Positions 1-8,120 are shown, counted from the stretch's first letter. The stretch: DNA of 64,000 nt from Micrococcales bacterium KH10 (GCA_900188465.1 FZPE01000001.1:1178001-1242000), one strand, 5' to 3'. Notes: generated from the sequence alone by a model not told the origin. Program-made: numbers and translations.

Positions 1-623
1 TGATACACATCGGCGTCATAGCGTGTCTCGCTGCGGTTCTCGCCGACTTTGACGGTGTAGCGGCGGGTTTGGATCTCACCCTCGCCTTGCATCTTGATGT
101 CAGCAAGCGCGTCGGCGACGATGTACGGCATGTACACGCCCACGACGTTCTCGGGCGAGAATTCACTCCTGAAACCTTTGTGAGCGAAGAACATGCGCTT
201 CTTCGCGAAGGCTTGCACATTCGCTACAGCTTGCTCGTGCGTGATGGAGAACGGCAACACGGCGTCCGGCACCGCGCCATTGCTCACGCGTTCGTTCAGC
301 GACAGAACTGAACGGCACCAGTGGCAGCGAGCCTGCACGTTGAGCGCCGAGTTGATCACAACCTCTGCGCCGCAACCTTGGCATTTGAGAGTGATGACCT
401 CAGCGGCATCAGTGGCGATGTTGCTGGCGCCACGCGAGATCGTCACTCCTTCGAGTCCTCGAATATCGGTGTCGTAGCCCAGTGCGGCTTCAGCGAATGC
501 TTCGCTCCAGGCATGCCTGCAGAATTTGCAGGTCAGTTGACCGGTCTTTTTCGAGTACGCGATATCGGTGGAGCCACATTTTGGGCATTTATCGTGCCCG
601 CCTACCTGACCCGTCGGTGTCAC
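1..623 (-). CDS. Zinc-ribbon protein, partner of SPFH protein (partial)
   Basis: This reading frame enters from the left edge and starts at a GTG at 623, overlapping the stop of the SPFH gene as GTGA, so the two are translationally coupled. The visible 207 residues carry four CxxC pairs: C13/C16, C32/C35, C81/C84 and C100/C103. They are arranged as two zinc ribbons like those of TFIIB-type zinc-ribbon proteins, and a mixed alpha/beta region follows. In actinobacteria such proteins commonly sit next to SPFH/SHOCT proteins, which matches this context. The C-terminal part lies outside the window. Its molecular role is unknown; metal-binding scaffolding or membrane-associated assembly with its SPFH neighbour is inference. 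Confidence 0.8.
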   Translation of the reverse strand, partial: MTPTGQVGGHDKCPKCGSTDIAYSKKTGQLTCKFCRHAWSEAFAEAALGYDTDIRGLEGVTISRGASNIATDAAEVITLKCQGCGAEVVINSALNVQARCHWCRSVLSLNERVSNGAVPDAVLPFSITHEQAVANVQAFAKKRMFFAHKGFRSEFSPENVVGVYMPYIVADALADIKMQGEGEIQTRRYTVKVGENRSETRYDADVY

Positions 624-1867
624 AGACCCAATGCCTTCGCTTTGGCCGCATCGTAGTCAGCCTGGGTGATCAAACCGGCATCAAGCATTTGCTTGAGTTG
701 AGTCAGCTTTGCGACTGGGTCGTCAGCGGGCGGGGTCGCCGGGGCTGGTGGCTGCTCCGGGGTCGTAGCGGCCGGAGGTGCGTACTGCTGCTGAGGTGGG
801 GGCGCCTGGTGTGCGAACGGGCCTTGGGTTGGGGCCGGTTGCTGCTGCATCGCACCTGCCATGCCACCCGCTGCACCTGCGCCCATACCGAACATCGCCA
901 GTCCGGCTCCGCCGCCGGTTTCGCCAGCTGCCTGGACACCGCGCGCGACCGATTGTTGTAAGAAGGTGTTGCCACGCTGACCAGAAAGCGCATCCGCCTT
1001 CTTGACATCGGAAAGCAGGGCCCGGGTGTCCTCGTCGTATTCGATGGCTTGGATGGCGACTGCGACAATCTCCAGACCGCGGTCAGTGCGCCATTGGTAG
1101 CCGTCCTCAACGGCTTGGCCGAGCGATTTCGCGAAGCCGAGGGCATCCGACTGGATGCGCGAGATCCGGTTCCCCTTGGAGGGGTCGTTGGTGTACATCG
1201 AGAACGCTGGCGAAAGCGCGCTGACGACCTCGTTGAACAGTTGCGCGGCAGCGTCGTTGTCGATGTCGGTGAAGTCAAAGACCGGGCCGCCTGCGGAGAT
1301 GTAGACAGCCGGGACGAATCGAGAGACGAACAGGACGGGGTCGACGATGCGAATCGTGTATGTTCCACGCACTAGCGCGCCCACCTGCGCGTTGAGGTAG
1401 GCGTCGTCCCAGTAGATCTCTGACTGGGTGCCGAAGCGGTTGTTGGGGATCTCTTTGAGGTTGACGTAGAGCGCGATCTGCTGCGCGCCGGGCTGGCCAC
1501 CGAACTTGAAGCGTTCCCAGGAGGTCTTGATCAATGGGCTGACGAATCCGTCACCGGCGAAGATCGATTGGGAGTTCTGCTCGTCAGTGGTGAAGGTGTA
1601 GCCGCCTGGCTCGGCGATGAAACCGCTGATACGGCCTTCGGTAAAGGTAAGCAATCCGTAGCCCTCAGGGACGACGATGCGCGAACCGTTGGTGATGATG
1701 TTCGCTGAGCCTTTGGTGTTCGAGCCACGGCCGGCATTCTGGCCCTGCGGAACGGCTGGGAAGATAGCGGCCGTGGGGGTCAGTCCCTGCGGCGGGGTGA
1801 GGTAGTCGATCCACTGATCTGCGAGGGTACCGCCGATGGCACCGGCGAAGGCTTTGATGAATCCCAT
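620..1867 (-). CDS. SPFH domain protein with C-terminal SHOCT motif
   Basis: The protein has about 415 residues. It starts at ATG 1867 because CTTAGGAG lies just upstream; the nine residues before it in the open frame are not needed. The N-terminal half to about residue 290 looks like the SPFH (band 7-like) family once annotated as virion-core-like proteins, which form membrane-associated oligomers. Next come a Gly/Ala/Met-rich linker and a Pro/Gln-rich stretch. The last about 30 residues (DPVAKLTQLKQMLDAGLITQ and onward) are a typical SHOCT short helical oligomerisation motif. The gene overlaps the downstream zinc-ribbon gene by four bases. A structural or membrane-stress role is usual for the family, but the exact function is not known. 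Confidence 0.85.
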   Translation of the reverse strand: MGFIKAFAGAIGGTLADQWIDYLTPPQGLTPTAAIFPAVPQGQNAGRGSNTKGSANIITNGSRIVVPEGYGLLTFTEGRISGFIAEPGGYTFTTDEQNSQSIFAGDGFVSPLIKTSWERFKFGGQPGAQQIALYVNLKEIPNNRFGTQSEIYWDDAYLNAQVGALVRGTYTIRIVDPVLFVSRFVPAVYISAGGPVFDFTDIDNDAAAQLFNEVVSALSPAFSMYTNDPSKGNRISRIQSDALGFAKSLGQAVEDGYQWRTDRGLEIVAVAIQAIEYDEDTRALLSDVKKADALSGQRGNTFLQQSVARGVQAAGETGGGAGLAMFGMGAGAAGGMAGAMQQQPAPTQGPFAHQAPPPQQQYAPPAATTPEQPPAPATPPADDPVAKLTQLKQMLDAGLITQADYDAAKAKALGL

Positions 1868-2072
1868 CGAATCTCCTAAGTTGTGCGGCGGCACATGGCG
1901 CGCCAGCCCGAAACGTCCCGTTCAGACTACTGGCGATGGCGTCAGGAGGCGAGACTTATCGTGCAGAAGTGTGGATATTGATAATGCGCCAACTGCGACT
2001 TTGTAGATTGCCGTGACGTTGAGTACAGTAGTGGCCGGTCTTGTCGACTGTTCATCGGACGTCAGCGACCAC

Positions 2073-2145
2073 GCCGCCTTAGCTCAGTCGGTAGAGCGAT
2101 TCACTCGTAATGAATAGGTCACCAGTTCGATTCTGGTAGGCGGCT
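2073..2145 (+). tRNA. tRNA-Thr (anticodon CGT)
   Basis: A 73-nt cloverleaf is visible: acceptor GCCGCCT pairs with AGGCGGC, the D arm is GCTC/GAGC, the anticodon stem ATTCA/TGAAT encloses loop CTCGTAA, and the T arm ACCAG/CTGGT encloses TTCGATT. The anticodon CGT reads ACG threonine codons. CCA is not encoded. The tRNA lies 84 bp from the end of a tyrosine integrase gene, the usual layout for an element integrated at a tRNA 3' end. Confidence 0.95.
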
Positions 2146-2159
2146 CATTTATGCAGGTC

Positions 2160-2186
2160 AGCCCGGGTCTATAGGCCCGGGCTTTT
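2160..2186 (+). terminator. Rho-independent terminator after tRNA-Thr
   Basis: The stem AGCCCGGG/CCCGGGCT with an 8-nt loop is followed by TTTTG, 15 bp past the tRNA. It would end the tRNA transcript. It could also protect the convergent integrase gene from read-through. Confidence 0.8.
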
Positions 2187-2228
2187 GCATTACACGATAG
2201 CAATCCATAGAAAACCCATCGTTTTCAA

Positions 2229-3371
2229 TCACCTCGCCAACTCGTCCAACGCGGCCGTAGCATCTGCAACGACCCGTTCTTTTTTGGCGTAGTGCCCCTC
2301 TGTCGTGGGCACATTCGCGTGTCCCAGTAAGTCGGCAGCCACCTTTGAGCCCATGGCTCCGGCGACCACCGTGGCCGCTGTCTTACGGAACACATGGGGA
2401 TGCACCCAGGACCACTGAGAATGGCGCCCTTTGAACTGTCTCCACTGCCACTCAACCGTGGTTACCTCACGCAATCCGCCCGCGGCACTCGGAAAAACTA
2501 CGCCATACTCACCAGGGTGCGGTCCCTCGATGCGGCGACGTTCCAACATTTCGGGGATGAAAGTCGGCACCTTCATAATGCGCTCAGACTTCCCCTTAGT
2601 GTTTCCCTGTCGAACAACTCCTTGCCCACTAACGCGAATGACTGTGCCCGTTATCGTCACCGTTCTTGCGACCAGGTCAATATCGGACCACCGAACAGCT
2701 AGCGCCTCGCCAATGCGGCACCCGGTTCCCAGCATGAAGTCCACGAGATCTGGCAGATCCGCTCGGTTAGCCTTCTTGTCAGACTTGAGGTCTTTTCTTA
2801 ACTTCCTCACTTGCTCGACCGACAATGATTCGACCTTCTTCGACCTCACTTCGATTGCGCCGACTTCGCGCATAGGGTTCACCAACAACGCATCGGAGAG
2901 CACCGCGTAGGCCAAAATCGAAGTCAGCACGGTTCGACACAGCCTGGCGGATGACGGTCCGGATTCTTCGGTCTCCTTGCGCAAGAATGCAGTCAGGCGA
3001 GTGGGTGAGCATTCTCGCAGCTTAAGTTTTCCAATACCGGGGACGATCTTCTTGTCCACAAGGTCGCCGTAGCGCTGAATCGTATTCGGAGCCTTCTTCT
3101 TATCTGGCTCTACCTCAGTCTTGAACCACAACTCAGCAACATCCCCAAGACGAGACTCACTCGTGATGTCAGCACCGGTGTGCTTCTTCCGCTCAGTTAA
3201 CGCTGTAATCAGCGCACGCTCAGCTGCTGCACCGGACTTGCCCCACGCTTCAACGAGCCGCGTCACTCCATCGTGATCACGGAACCTAGCGCGGGCACGA
3301 TGTTTGCCGGGTTCCGCTTGTGACCGAGAAATCTTGCCCCAGGCGCCGATAGGGAGAGGTGGTCTAGGCAT
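2229..3371 (-). CDS. int: Tyrosine recombinase / phage-type integrase
   Basis: This 380-residue protein starts at ATG 3371 (MPRPPLP). An in-frame TTG at 3389 is possible but less likely. The ATG overlaps the stop of the upstream PIN gene in the 8-bp string ATGCCTAG, implying coupled translation. It has an N-terminal AP2-like arm-binding region, a SAM-like core-binding domain (about residues 75-160) and a C-terminal catalytic domain. Catalytic motifs seen are the first Arg in GTGCRIGEAL, HVFRKT with His and Arg, LGHANVPTT and the Tyr in TEGHYAKK. The gene points towards tRNA-Thr and very likely integrates or excises the element at that tRNA. No second attachment site was recognised downstream. 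Confidence 0.93.
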   Translation of the reverse strand: MPRPPLPIGAWGKISRSQAEPGKHRARARFRDHDGVTRLVEAWGKSGAAAERALITALTERKKHTGADITSESRLGDVAELWFKTEVEPDKKKAPNTIQRYGDLVDKKIVPGIGKLKLRECSPTRLTAFLRKETEESGPSSARLCRTVLTSILAYAVLSDALLVNPMREVGAIEVRSKKVESLSVEQVRKLRKDLKSDKKANRADLPDLVDFMLGTGCRIGEALAVRWSDIDLVARTVTITGTVIRVSGQGVVRQGNTKGKSERIMKVPTFIPEMLERRRIEGPHPGEYGVVFPSAAGGLREVTTVEWQWRQFKGRHSQWSWVHPHVFRKTAATVVAGAMGSKVAADLLGHANVPTTEGHYAKKERVVADATAALDELAR

Positions 3372-3915
3372 CAGAACTGAGCCAGTCAACTACAGCATCG
3401 ACATTGCGTGCACAAGGCGGGTGTCCGCGACCTCCGTTGACCAAAAGATGATAGACAACCTGAAATTCCTCTAAAGTCATCCTCCTTGTGGCAACAGCTA
3501 GTTTCAGAATGTGCCATGTGCTGTAAACCGGTACGCCGTGTAACTTCGCTTGACGTCGAGCATCCGCATCGTCTGTGACAAAAGCTGCGGCAATCTGACG
3601 GCCAGTGATGATCACTATCGTCTCCGCTTCGCCAAGGTGTGAAGTAGCAACATCGCCTGGCTGCATCATTTTTTCCTGCAGCACCTGTATATCCACATGC
3701 TCAGAAGGACTCGGGAACAAAGGCTCGCCAAAAATACTTGCTGCTTCATTCATCGCACTAAGCCCCGGCTTGGATGCTCCAACAGAGCACTCGGATGCCA
3801 CCGTTGCACACCACGAGCCGTTGCCGTTCACCATCTCCCGAAGAAGGTCCATCTTATCGATCAGGGCGAAGTTGCTCACGACAGTCGTATCAGGAAAGAA
3901 GAGCGTTCTAGTCAA
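3364..3915 (-). CDS. PIN-like domain protein, putative toxin of the mobile element
   Basis: No ATG is available. TTG 3915 overlaps the stop of the upstream XRE/ImmA gene by 8 bp, the same layout as at its own 3' end; TTG 3927 is the alternative. The protein of about 183 residues has PIN-like acidic motifs: DTTVVSNFALID near the start, the Glu in HLGEAETIVII, and VTDDADARRQA. These fit a metal-dependent RNase-type fold. The gene sits between an XRE/ImmA regulator and an integrase, all overlapping, so the three are one operon. A toxin-antitoxin or superinfection-control role is inferred from the family and context. Whether the protein cuts RNA is untested. Confidence 0.7.
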   Translation of the reverse strand: MTRTLFFPDTTVVSNFALIDKMDLLREMVNGNGSWCATVASECSVGASKPGLSAMNEAASIFGEPLFPSPSEHVDIQVLQEKMMQPGDVATSHLGEAETIVIITGRQIAAAFVTDDADARRQAKLHGVPVYSTWHILKLAVATRRMTLEEFQVVYHLLVNGGRGHPPCARNVDAVVDWLSSDA

Positions 3916-4969
3916 CAGCCAATCCAAACGCTGCTGCTAGTTCCTGGACTTCCGGATCTTCAATCTCTGGCGCATATGCCTCGGCAATTAACTCCGGCTC
4001 GACACCTCGCATCCAGGCTAAGTAGGCGGGTCCCAGTCGCCCTTCTTCCACTCCAACCTCATGTGCTTCCTGTAGCGCGATGGGAAACCGTCGTCTGCTG
4101 GCCGATTCCATACGCATCGTAATCTTGTCGCCGAACTCAGAAGACCAACTACGGGCACGGCGAAGGGCTCTCTGCGTATTTTGGGCTAGGACATCCGAAG
4201 AATCAGTGACGGGAATGCCAAGTGTTTCAAGTCGAATTTTCAGCGCAGCAGTGGAGATGCCGGTTTGCCAAAGAAAATCGGCAATCGCTTCCTGTGAGGC
4301 AGATGCCCAATCCACCGATCGAACGAGATCTTCGGGAAGTAATAGGTTCGCTGCGAATGCGTTCGCTTCCGCCTCAGAGTCGAGACCCGCAACATGTGCA
4401 AGCTCATGCGCCAAATCCCAGTTCTCGCGGAACCAACTTCCCGTTGTTGGGATAGCAATAAAAGCCCGACCCGAGACCACACCTGAATATGCTGTGCCGA
4501 GATCGTTCAGCCTTATGACGTCAACCAACAAACGCTCTTCGATTCGGTCTGCGAAAGGACGAACAAATTCCGGGCCGAGGAAATCTCGAATAATTGCGGG
4601 ATCACATCCAACTACCCTATGTTCCCGTTCTGGCAATTCGGCCTGAGCGTACGCTATGCAAATGTCCTCTAGGGCTTTCTTGTCGTCATCGAATGTCGGA
4701 ACACTGCGCTTGGCTGTGTCGTGGTCATAATCGTGTCGAGCGTTCACGACGACCTGATGCGGATTAGCCTCTCCAGTTATTAACTCGTGAATATCGGCCT
4801 TAAGCTCGTCAGCGATCTTTACGAGCTCAAGGCTCGCGAAGCCCCGCTGCCCGTTGAGGGCACGGGATAGAGCGTCTGGAGTCATCCCCACCCGTGTCGC
4901 GAATTCCTTACGCGTTACAGCAGGGGTCAACGCATCAATACGCGCGGCAATGCGTGCTCCCATGTCCAT
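3908..4969 (-). CDS. XRE-family repressor fused to ImmA/IrrE metallopeptidase domain
   Basis: This 353-residue protein has an N-terminal Cro/CI-type helix-turn-helix (about residues 14-65, TRKEFATRVGMTPDALSRAL) and a C-terminal COG2856/DUF955 zinc peptidase domain. The HExxH motif reads HELAH near residue 187, and a third-ligand region follows in EAEANAFAANLLLP. In ICEBs1, ImmA cleaves the immunity repressor; here the DNA-binding and peptidase parts are in one chain, as in many XRE-COG2856 antitoxin-like proteins. It starts the operon that continues into the PIN and integrase genes. The 21-bp palindrome at 4989-5009 in front of it is a likely autoregulatory operator. Confidence 0.88.
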   Translation of the reverse strand: MDMGARIAARIDALTPAVTRKEFATRVGMTPDALSRALNGQRGFASLELVKIADELKADIHELITGEANPHQVVVNARHDYDHDTAKRSVPTFDDDKKALEDICIAYAQAELPEREHRVVGCDPAIIRDFLGPEFVRPFADRIEERLLVDVIRLNDLGTAYSGVVSGRAFIAIPTTGSWFRENWDLAHELAHVAGLDSEAEANAFAANLLLPEDLVRSVDWASASQEAIADFLWQTGISTAALKIRLETLGIPVTDSSDVLAQNTQRALRRARSWSSEFGDKITMRMESASRRRFPIALQEAHEVGVEEGRLGPAYLAWMRGVEPELIAEAYAPEIEDPEVQELAAAFGLAVD

Positions 4970-4988
4970 GTGTTAAGCATACAAGCAT

Positions 4989-5009
4989 CTGTTGGGAAAA
5001 TCCCAACAG
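4989..5009. promoter_or_regulatory. 21-bp operator palindrome between divergent genes
   Basis: CTGTTGGGA and TCCCAACAG form a perfect 9+3+9 inverted repeat around AAA. It lies 20 bp upstream of the XRE/ImmA start and 71 bp upstream of the first excisionase-like gene. The position and symmetry fit an operator for the XRE protein controlling both directions, like a phage lysis/lysogeny switch. Binding itself is inference. Confidence 0.65.
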
Positions 5010-5079
5010 TAGACCCGGGGACACGGACAATTGTTCCATAATGACTAGCATTACCCGATGGGCCACAGAAGGAAACCTC

Positions 5080-5283
5080 ATGCCCGCATTGCACGATGCA
5101 GCCTGGTTCGCGGAGCAGATCGGCATGTCTGAGGATTGGGTGCGCCGCAACTCAAAACGACTACCATGCCACAAGGTTGGACGGATGCTGCGGTTCAGCG
5201 AAGACAGTGTCCGCATCTTCTTGGAACGCACAGCGATCGACCCGGAGAGGCTATCGCAGACAGAGAGATCGAGGATGCTATGA
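5080..5283 (+). CDS. Small helix-turn-helix (excisionase-like) protein 1
   Basis: This 67-residue protein starts at ATG 5080, preceded by AGAAGGAAACC; an upstream in-frame ATG at 5041 lacks a good site. The sequence AAWFAEQIGMSEDWVRRNSK is a MerR/excisionase-type winged helix start, followed by LPCHKVGRMLRFSEDSVRIF, the wing pattern of the helix-turn-helix 17 family. It overlaps the next gene as ATGA. As the first gene diverging from the XRE repressor it probably directs excision or regulates the element. Confidence 0.75.
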   Translation: MPALHDAAWFAEQIGMSEDWVRRNSKRLPCHKVGRMLRFSEDSVRIFLERTAIDPERLSQTERSRML

Positions 5284-5519
5284 CAGAACCCTTACTCATG
5301 GATGCAGAGACTGCAGCGGCTATCCTCGATCCAACGATGAGCGCGAAAACTCTGTTGAGAATGGCACGCGAGGGAACCATCGGATGCCATAAGCGCGGAC
5401 GCCTTGTGCGTTTCACGCGCCGGGATCTTGAGGACTACGTTGAGTCGACAGCACGGTGGGCAGCGGCCGAATACCGTTCCGTCCCCGCCCGACCAAACGC
5501 GAGGAAGTATCCACGGTAA
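5280..5519 (+). CDS. Small helix-turn-helix (excisionase-like) protein 2
   Basis: This 79-residue protein starts at ATG 5280 within the ATGA overlap with the preceding gene. AETAAAILDPTMSAKTLLRM and GTIGCHKRGRLVRFTRRDLE again give the excisionase/MerR-like fold, and it looks like a diverged partner of protein 1. Tandem coupled excisionase-like proteins suggest a heteromeric excision or regulatory complex, which is inference. A long hairpin follows 26 bp downstream. Confidence 0.75.
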   Translation: MTEPLLMDAETAAAILDPTMSAKTLLRMAREGTIGCHKRGRLVRFTRRDLEDYVESTARWAAAEYRSVPARPNARKYPR

Positions 5520-5544
5520 GGGTGGACAGCCTCCTAGCGGAGCT

Positions 5545-5594
5545 GGGTCTGCTGTAGGAACAGGTGACACCTTGACCTGCCCTACAGCAGACCC
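5545..5594 (+). terminator. Long two-tier hairpin after the excisionase-like genes
   Basis: The arms GGGTCTGCTGTAGG (5545-5558) and CCTACAGCAGACCC (5581-5594) are a perfect 14-bp inverted repeat. Nested inside, CAGGT and ACCTG pair again around a 9-nt loop. No U-run follows. It may end the operon, or be a recombination-related structure near the right side of the element. Confidence 0.6.
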
Positions 5595-5713
5595 CAGGTA
5601 GCAATCGCAACGACGAGTCTGCAGATCATTACACAATGACCGTGTTCTGCAGGCTGTATTTGGACTCTCGTTCAGCCTCAATCTAGTGAAAACATCAATT
5701 GACACCGGAAGCG

Positions 5714-5944
5714 TTAGGACGACTCGGAGAGTTGCCTCCGTGTAACGAGCTGGTCATCGAACCACACAGCAGTCCACGTTCCCGGTGCGAAAAACGCAAT
5801 GGTCTGGTTCATGATGTTACGAAGGTCTAGCGCACCGTCGGAAATATACATGTCACCAACATCGCTTACCTTTACCTCCGACAACGTCTCACCATCACTA
5901 CTCAAATCCGTCGTCACGGTCACAATCTTCGTTTGGTCAGCCAC
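5714..5944 (-). CDS. Hypothetical protein, 76 aa
   Basis: The frame starts at GTG 5944 with GGAAGAAGAG upstream. The product is acidic, mostly beta-strand, with no signal peptide or membrane segment, and reads like a small DUF of one strand-rich domain (KIVTVTTDLSSDGETLSEVK). No family was recognised. It stands alone between the integrated element and the ABC exporter, so it may be cargo or a remnant. Coding status is supported mainly by the ribosome-binding site. Confidence 0.5.
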   Translation of the reverse strand: MADQTKIVTVTTDLSSDGETLSEVKVSDVGDMYISDGALDLRNIMNQTIAFFAPGTWTAVWFDDQLVTRRQLSESS

Positions 5945-6115
5945 GGCTCTTCTTCCATTCCTCGCCCATGATCAGGGTGTCAGTATCAGTCGTTCAGGGA
6001 ACTCAATGCGCCATCTCGGCGCTACGGTAACCATAGATTCTGCCCGTCAACCTGTCACCGGAATTTATGCGGGGAACACCGGTCTTTTCCTTACAGATCC
6101 GCAATACAGAGCGGA

Positions 6116-6154
6116 GGTGCCATATAACGAGAAATACAGTTCGCATATGGCACC
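6116..6154 (-). terminator. Hairpin downstream of ABC permease
   Basis: GGTGCCATAT and ATATGGCACC form a 10-bp perfect stem around a 19-nt loop, 25 bp beyond the permease stop. Probably a transcript end for the export operon. The surrounding 5945-6178 region shows nothing else. Confidence 0.55.
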
Positions 6155-6178
6155 CCCAAACAGGACCAGGACCACAAA

Positions 6179-7006
6179 CTAGATCGTCCGCTTGGTGGCC
6201 CTGATCCCTACGATCATGCCGATCACGCAGGTGGCGACCGCCGCGACCGCTCCCCACAGCACGTTCGATGACCCGAAGGTGCCCGACAGCAGGTCACGTT
6301 CGGCATCGACGATGTAGGTCAGCGGGTTGAACTTAGCAGCAACCTGCATCCATCCCGGCCCTGACTCCAACGGCAGCATCATGCCCGACAGAATCAGCAG
6401 CGGGAACATCAACGACTGTTGAATCGTCCAGAACAGCCATTCACGGTTCTTCGATGCAAGCGCCAAACTGATCGACAGCGCCCCGACCCCGATACCGAAG
6501 ATCCCGAGCAACAACAGTCCGACAAACAGGTGGGCCGGGTACATCTTGAATCCAAACGGCAGGCACAGCAGCACGATGAGCAGTCCTTGCAGCACTAGCG
6601 GAGCGAATTCCTTCAGCGACCGCCCGGTCAGCAGTGCGGTACGGCTCAAAGGCGTGGCAAGCAGCCGCTCATAGGAGCCGGTCATCAATTCGAACAGCAG
6701 GTTCGAACCCGACATGGTGGTCCCGAACAAGCAGATCATCACGATGACACCCGGCACGAACCACTGCAGCGTGTCGGCAGTCGATCCGGCGTCGCCGAAC
6801 ATCGACCCCATCGACCCGGTCAGCAGCGGCGCGAACAGCCCCAGGAAGATCAACGGCTGCATGAGAGAGAACACCAGTGAGAATGGGTCGCGCAGAATAA
6901 GCATGACTTCGCGTACGAAGATCGCCCAGGTGTCATGCAGAAAACTGCCTTGAATCGCAGTGGGCTCCTGCACCACTGGCACGTTTGTTATTGCAGGTGC
7001 GCTCAT
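6179..7006 (-). CDS. ABC-2 type permease of a drug exporter (DrrB-like)
   Basis: This 275-residue membrane protein has about six hydrophobic segments and the ABC-2 permease layout. The N-terminal cytoplasmic strip FLHDTWAIFVREVMLILRDP leads into the first transmembrane segment, and a YERLLATPLSRTALLTGRSL coupling region follows the second. The C-terminal half includes PLTYIVDAERDLL, typical of DrrB and NodJ families. Its ATG overlaps the ATPase stop by four bases, so the pair is one operon. Two half-transporters of each kind would form the exporter. The substrate is unknown; regulation by a divergent TetR protein suggests a toxic small molecule. Confidence 0.9.
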   Translation of the reverse strand: MSAPAITNVPVVQEPTAIQGSFLHDTWAIFVREVMLILRDPFSLVFSLMQPLIFLGLFAPLLTGSMGSMFGDAGSTADTLQWFVPGVIVMICLFGTTMSGSNLLFELMTGSYERLLATPLSRTALLTGRSLKEFAPLVLQGLLIVLLCLPFGFKMYPAHLFVGLLLLGIFGIGVGALSISLALASKNREWLFWTIQQSLMFPLLILSGMMLPLESGPGWMQVAAKFNPLTYIVDAERDLLSGTFGSSNVLWGAVAAVATCVIGMIVGIRATKRTI

Positions 7007-8031
7007 GCTGCGGCTCCTTCACTTGCGGTGGCGGCGCTCGTCCCGCCGTCTTGTCCAATTCCGGCGGCTGCATCTTCGCGCAGACTGCGCCCGGTCAGGT
7101 TCAAGAACACGTCATCCAAACTGGCTTGCTTCACGTCCGCGGAAACCACCGGCAGGCTGGCCACACGCAGGGACTCGATGGCGCGGGGCAACCACTGTGG
7201 TCCGTCATCGGTGGAGAGCTGGACGAGTGCCGTGTTGTTGTCGCGCACGGTGACTTCCAACTGTCCGACCACATCGCGCAACGCATCAGCAATGCCCGCT
7301 TCGCTGACAGCATCCGATTCCACTGACAGGGTGATCAGATCATCAGCATGATCGCGCTTGAGCGTGTCCGGGGTGGCATCGGCGATGATCTGGCCGTGAT
7401 CGATGATGATGACTCGTTCTGCCATCTGATCTGCCTCGTCCAGATAGTGAGTGGTCAGCACCAGTGTCATGTCGAATTCTTTGCGCATGGTCGAGATGTG
7501 TTCCCACAGGTTGGCCCTGCTTTGCGGATCAAGCCCGGTGGTCGGCTCGTCCAAGAACAGCAGTGAAGGATGGTTCATCAGCCCCATGGCAACATCAAGA
7601 CGGCGACGCTGCCCTCCAGAAAGACTCTGCACCGTCCGCTTCTCAAGACCACCCAGGTCGAGTGCCTCGATCAGGTCGGTGGCACGGCGACGGTATTCCG
7701 CGGCAGGCAGTTGATAGAAGCGCCCTTGATTGTGGAGCTCGTCGAGCACCCGATACGAGTGGCCCGCCCCGTTGCCCTGGCCGATATAGCCGATGCGGGT
7801 GCGCACCTGACGCGGGTGCTTCACCACATCCCATCCCGCGACTTCGACGGTTCCTGCTGTTGGCATGAGCAGGCTCGTCAGCATTCGCAGTGTGGTGGAC
7901 TTACCTGCACCATTAGGGCCAAGGAAAGCCACCAACTCACCCTTGCTGACATCGAAGTCGATGCCTTTGACCGCCTCGACAACTTCCTTGCCGCGCCGGA
8001 AGGTTCTGGTTAACCCACGCGCATGTAGCAT
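7003..8031 (-). CDS. ABC transporter ATP-binding protein (DrrA-like)
   Basis: A 342-residue ATPase that energises the neighbouring permease. It has Walker A GPNGAGKST, signature LSGGQRRRLDVAMGL, Walker B LLFLDEPTTGLDP and the H-loop region TTHYLDEADQMAE. A C-terminal extension of about 100 residues after the nucleotide-binding domain is typical of DrrA/CcmA drug-export ATPases. ATG 8031 follows GGGGG; a GTG one codon upstream is possible. The promoter region is shared with the divergent TetR gene and contains two TATAC-N3-GTAC sites. Confidence 0.92.
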   Translation of the reverse strand: MLHARGLTRTFRRGKEVVEAVKGIDFDVSKGELVAFLGPNGAGKSTTLRMLTSLLMPTAGTVEVAGWDVVKHPRQVRTRIGYIGQGNGAGHSYRVLDELHNQGRFYQLPAAEYRRRATDLIEALDLGGLEKRTVQSLSGGQRRRLDVAMGLMNHPSLLFLDEPTTGLDPQSRANLWEHISTMRKEFDMTLVLTTHYLDEADQMAERVIIIDHGQIIADATPDTLKRDHADDLITLSVESDAVSEAGIADALRDVVGQLEVTVRDNNTALVQLSTDDGPQWLPRAIESLRVASLPVVSADVKQASLDDVFLNLTGRSLREDAAAGIGQDGGTSAATASEGAAA

Positions 8032-8049
8032 CACATTCCCCCTTCATTG

Positions 8050-8097
8050 TTATACGCTGTACAAGATTCCCAACCAGGCTAATATACACCGTACGGT
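8050..8097. promoter_or_regulatory. Putative TetR operator pair in divergent promoter
   Basis: Two related sites lie about 33 bp apart: TATACgctGTACA (8051-8063) and TATACaccGTACG (8083-8095). The second extends into the perfect palindrome ACCGTACGGT at 8088-8097. A TATAAC hexamer on the minus strand overlaps the first site and could be the -10 of the exporter operon. Placement between the exporter and a TetR gene makes these the natural TetR operators (inference). Confidence 0.6.
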
Positions 8098-8120
8098 AAT
8101 TGTTTATTAAGGGTCTACAG

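Noticed and set aside
5595-6178. Second attachment site (copy of the tRNA-Thr 3' end)
   Set aside because: No repeat of the T-arm/acceptor sequence was found here or further on by eye, so element boundaries cannot be stated.
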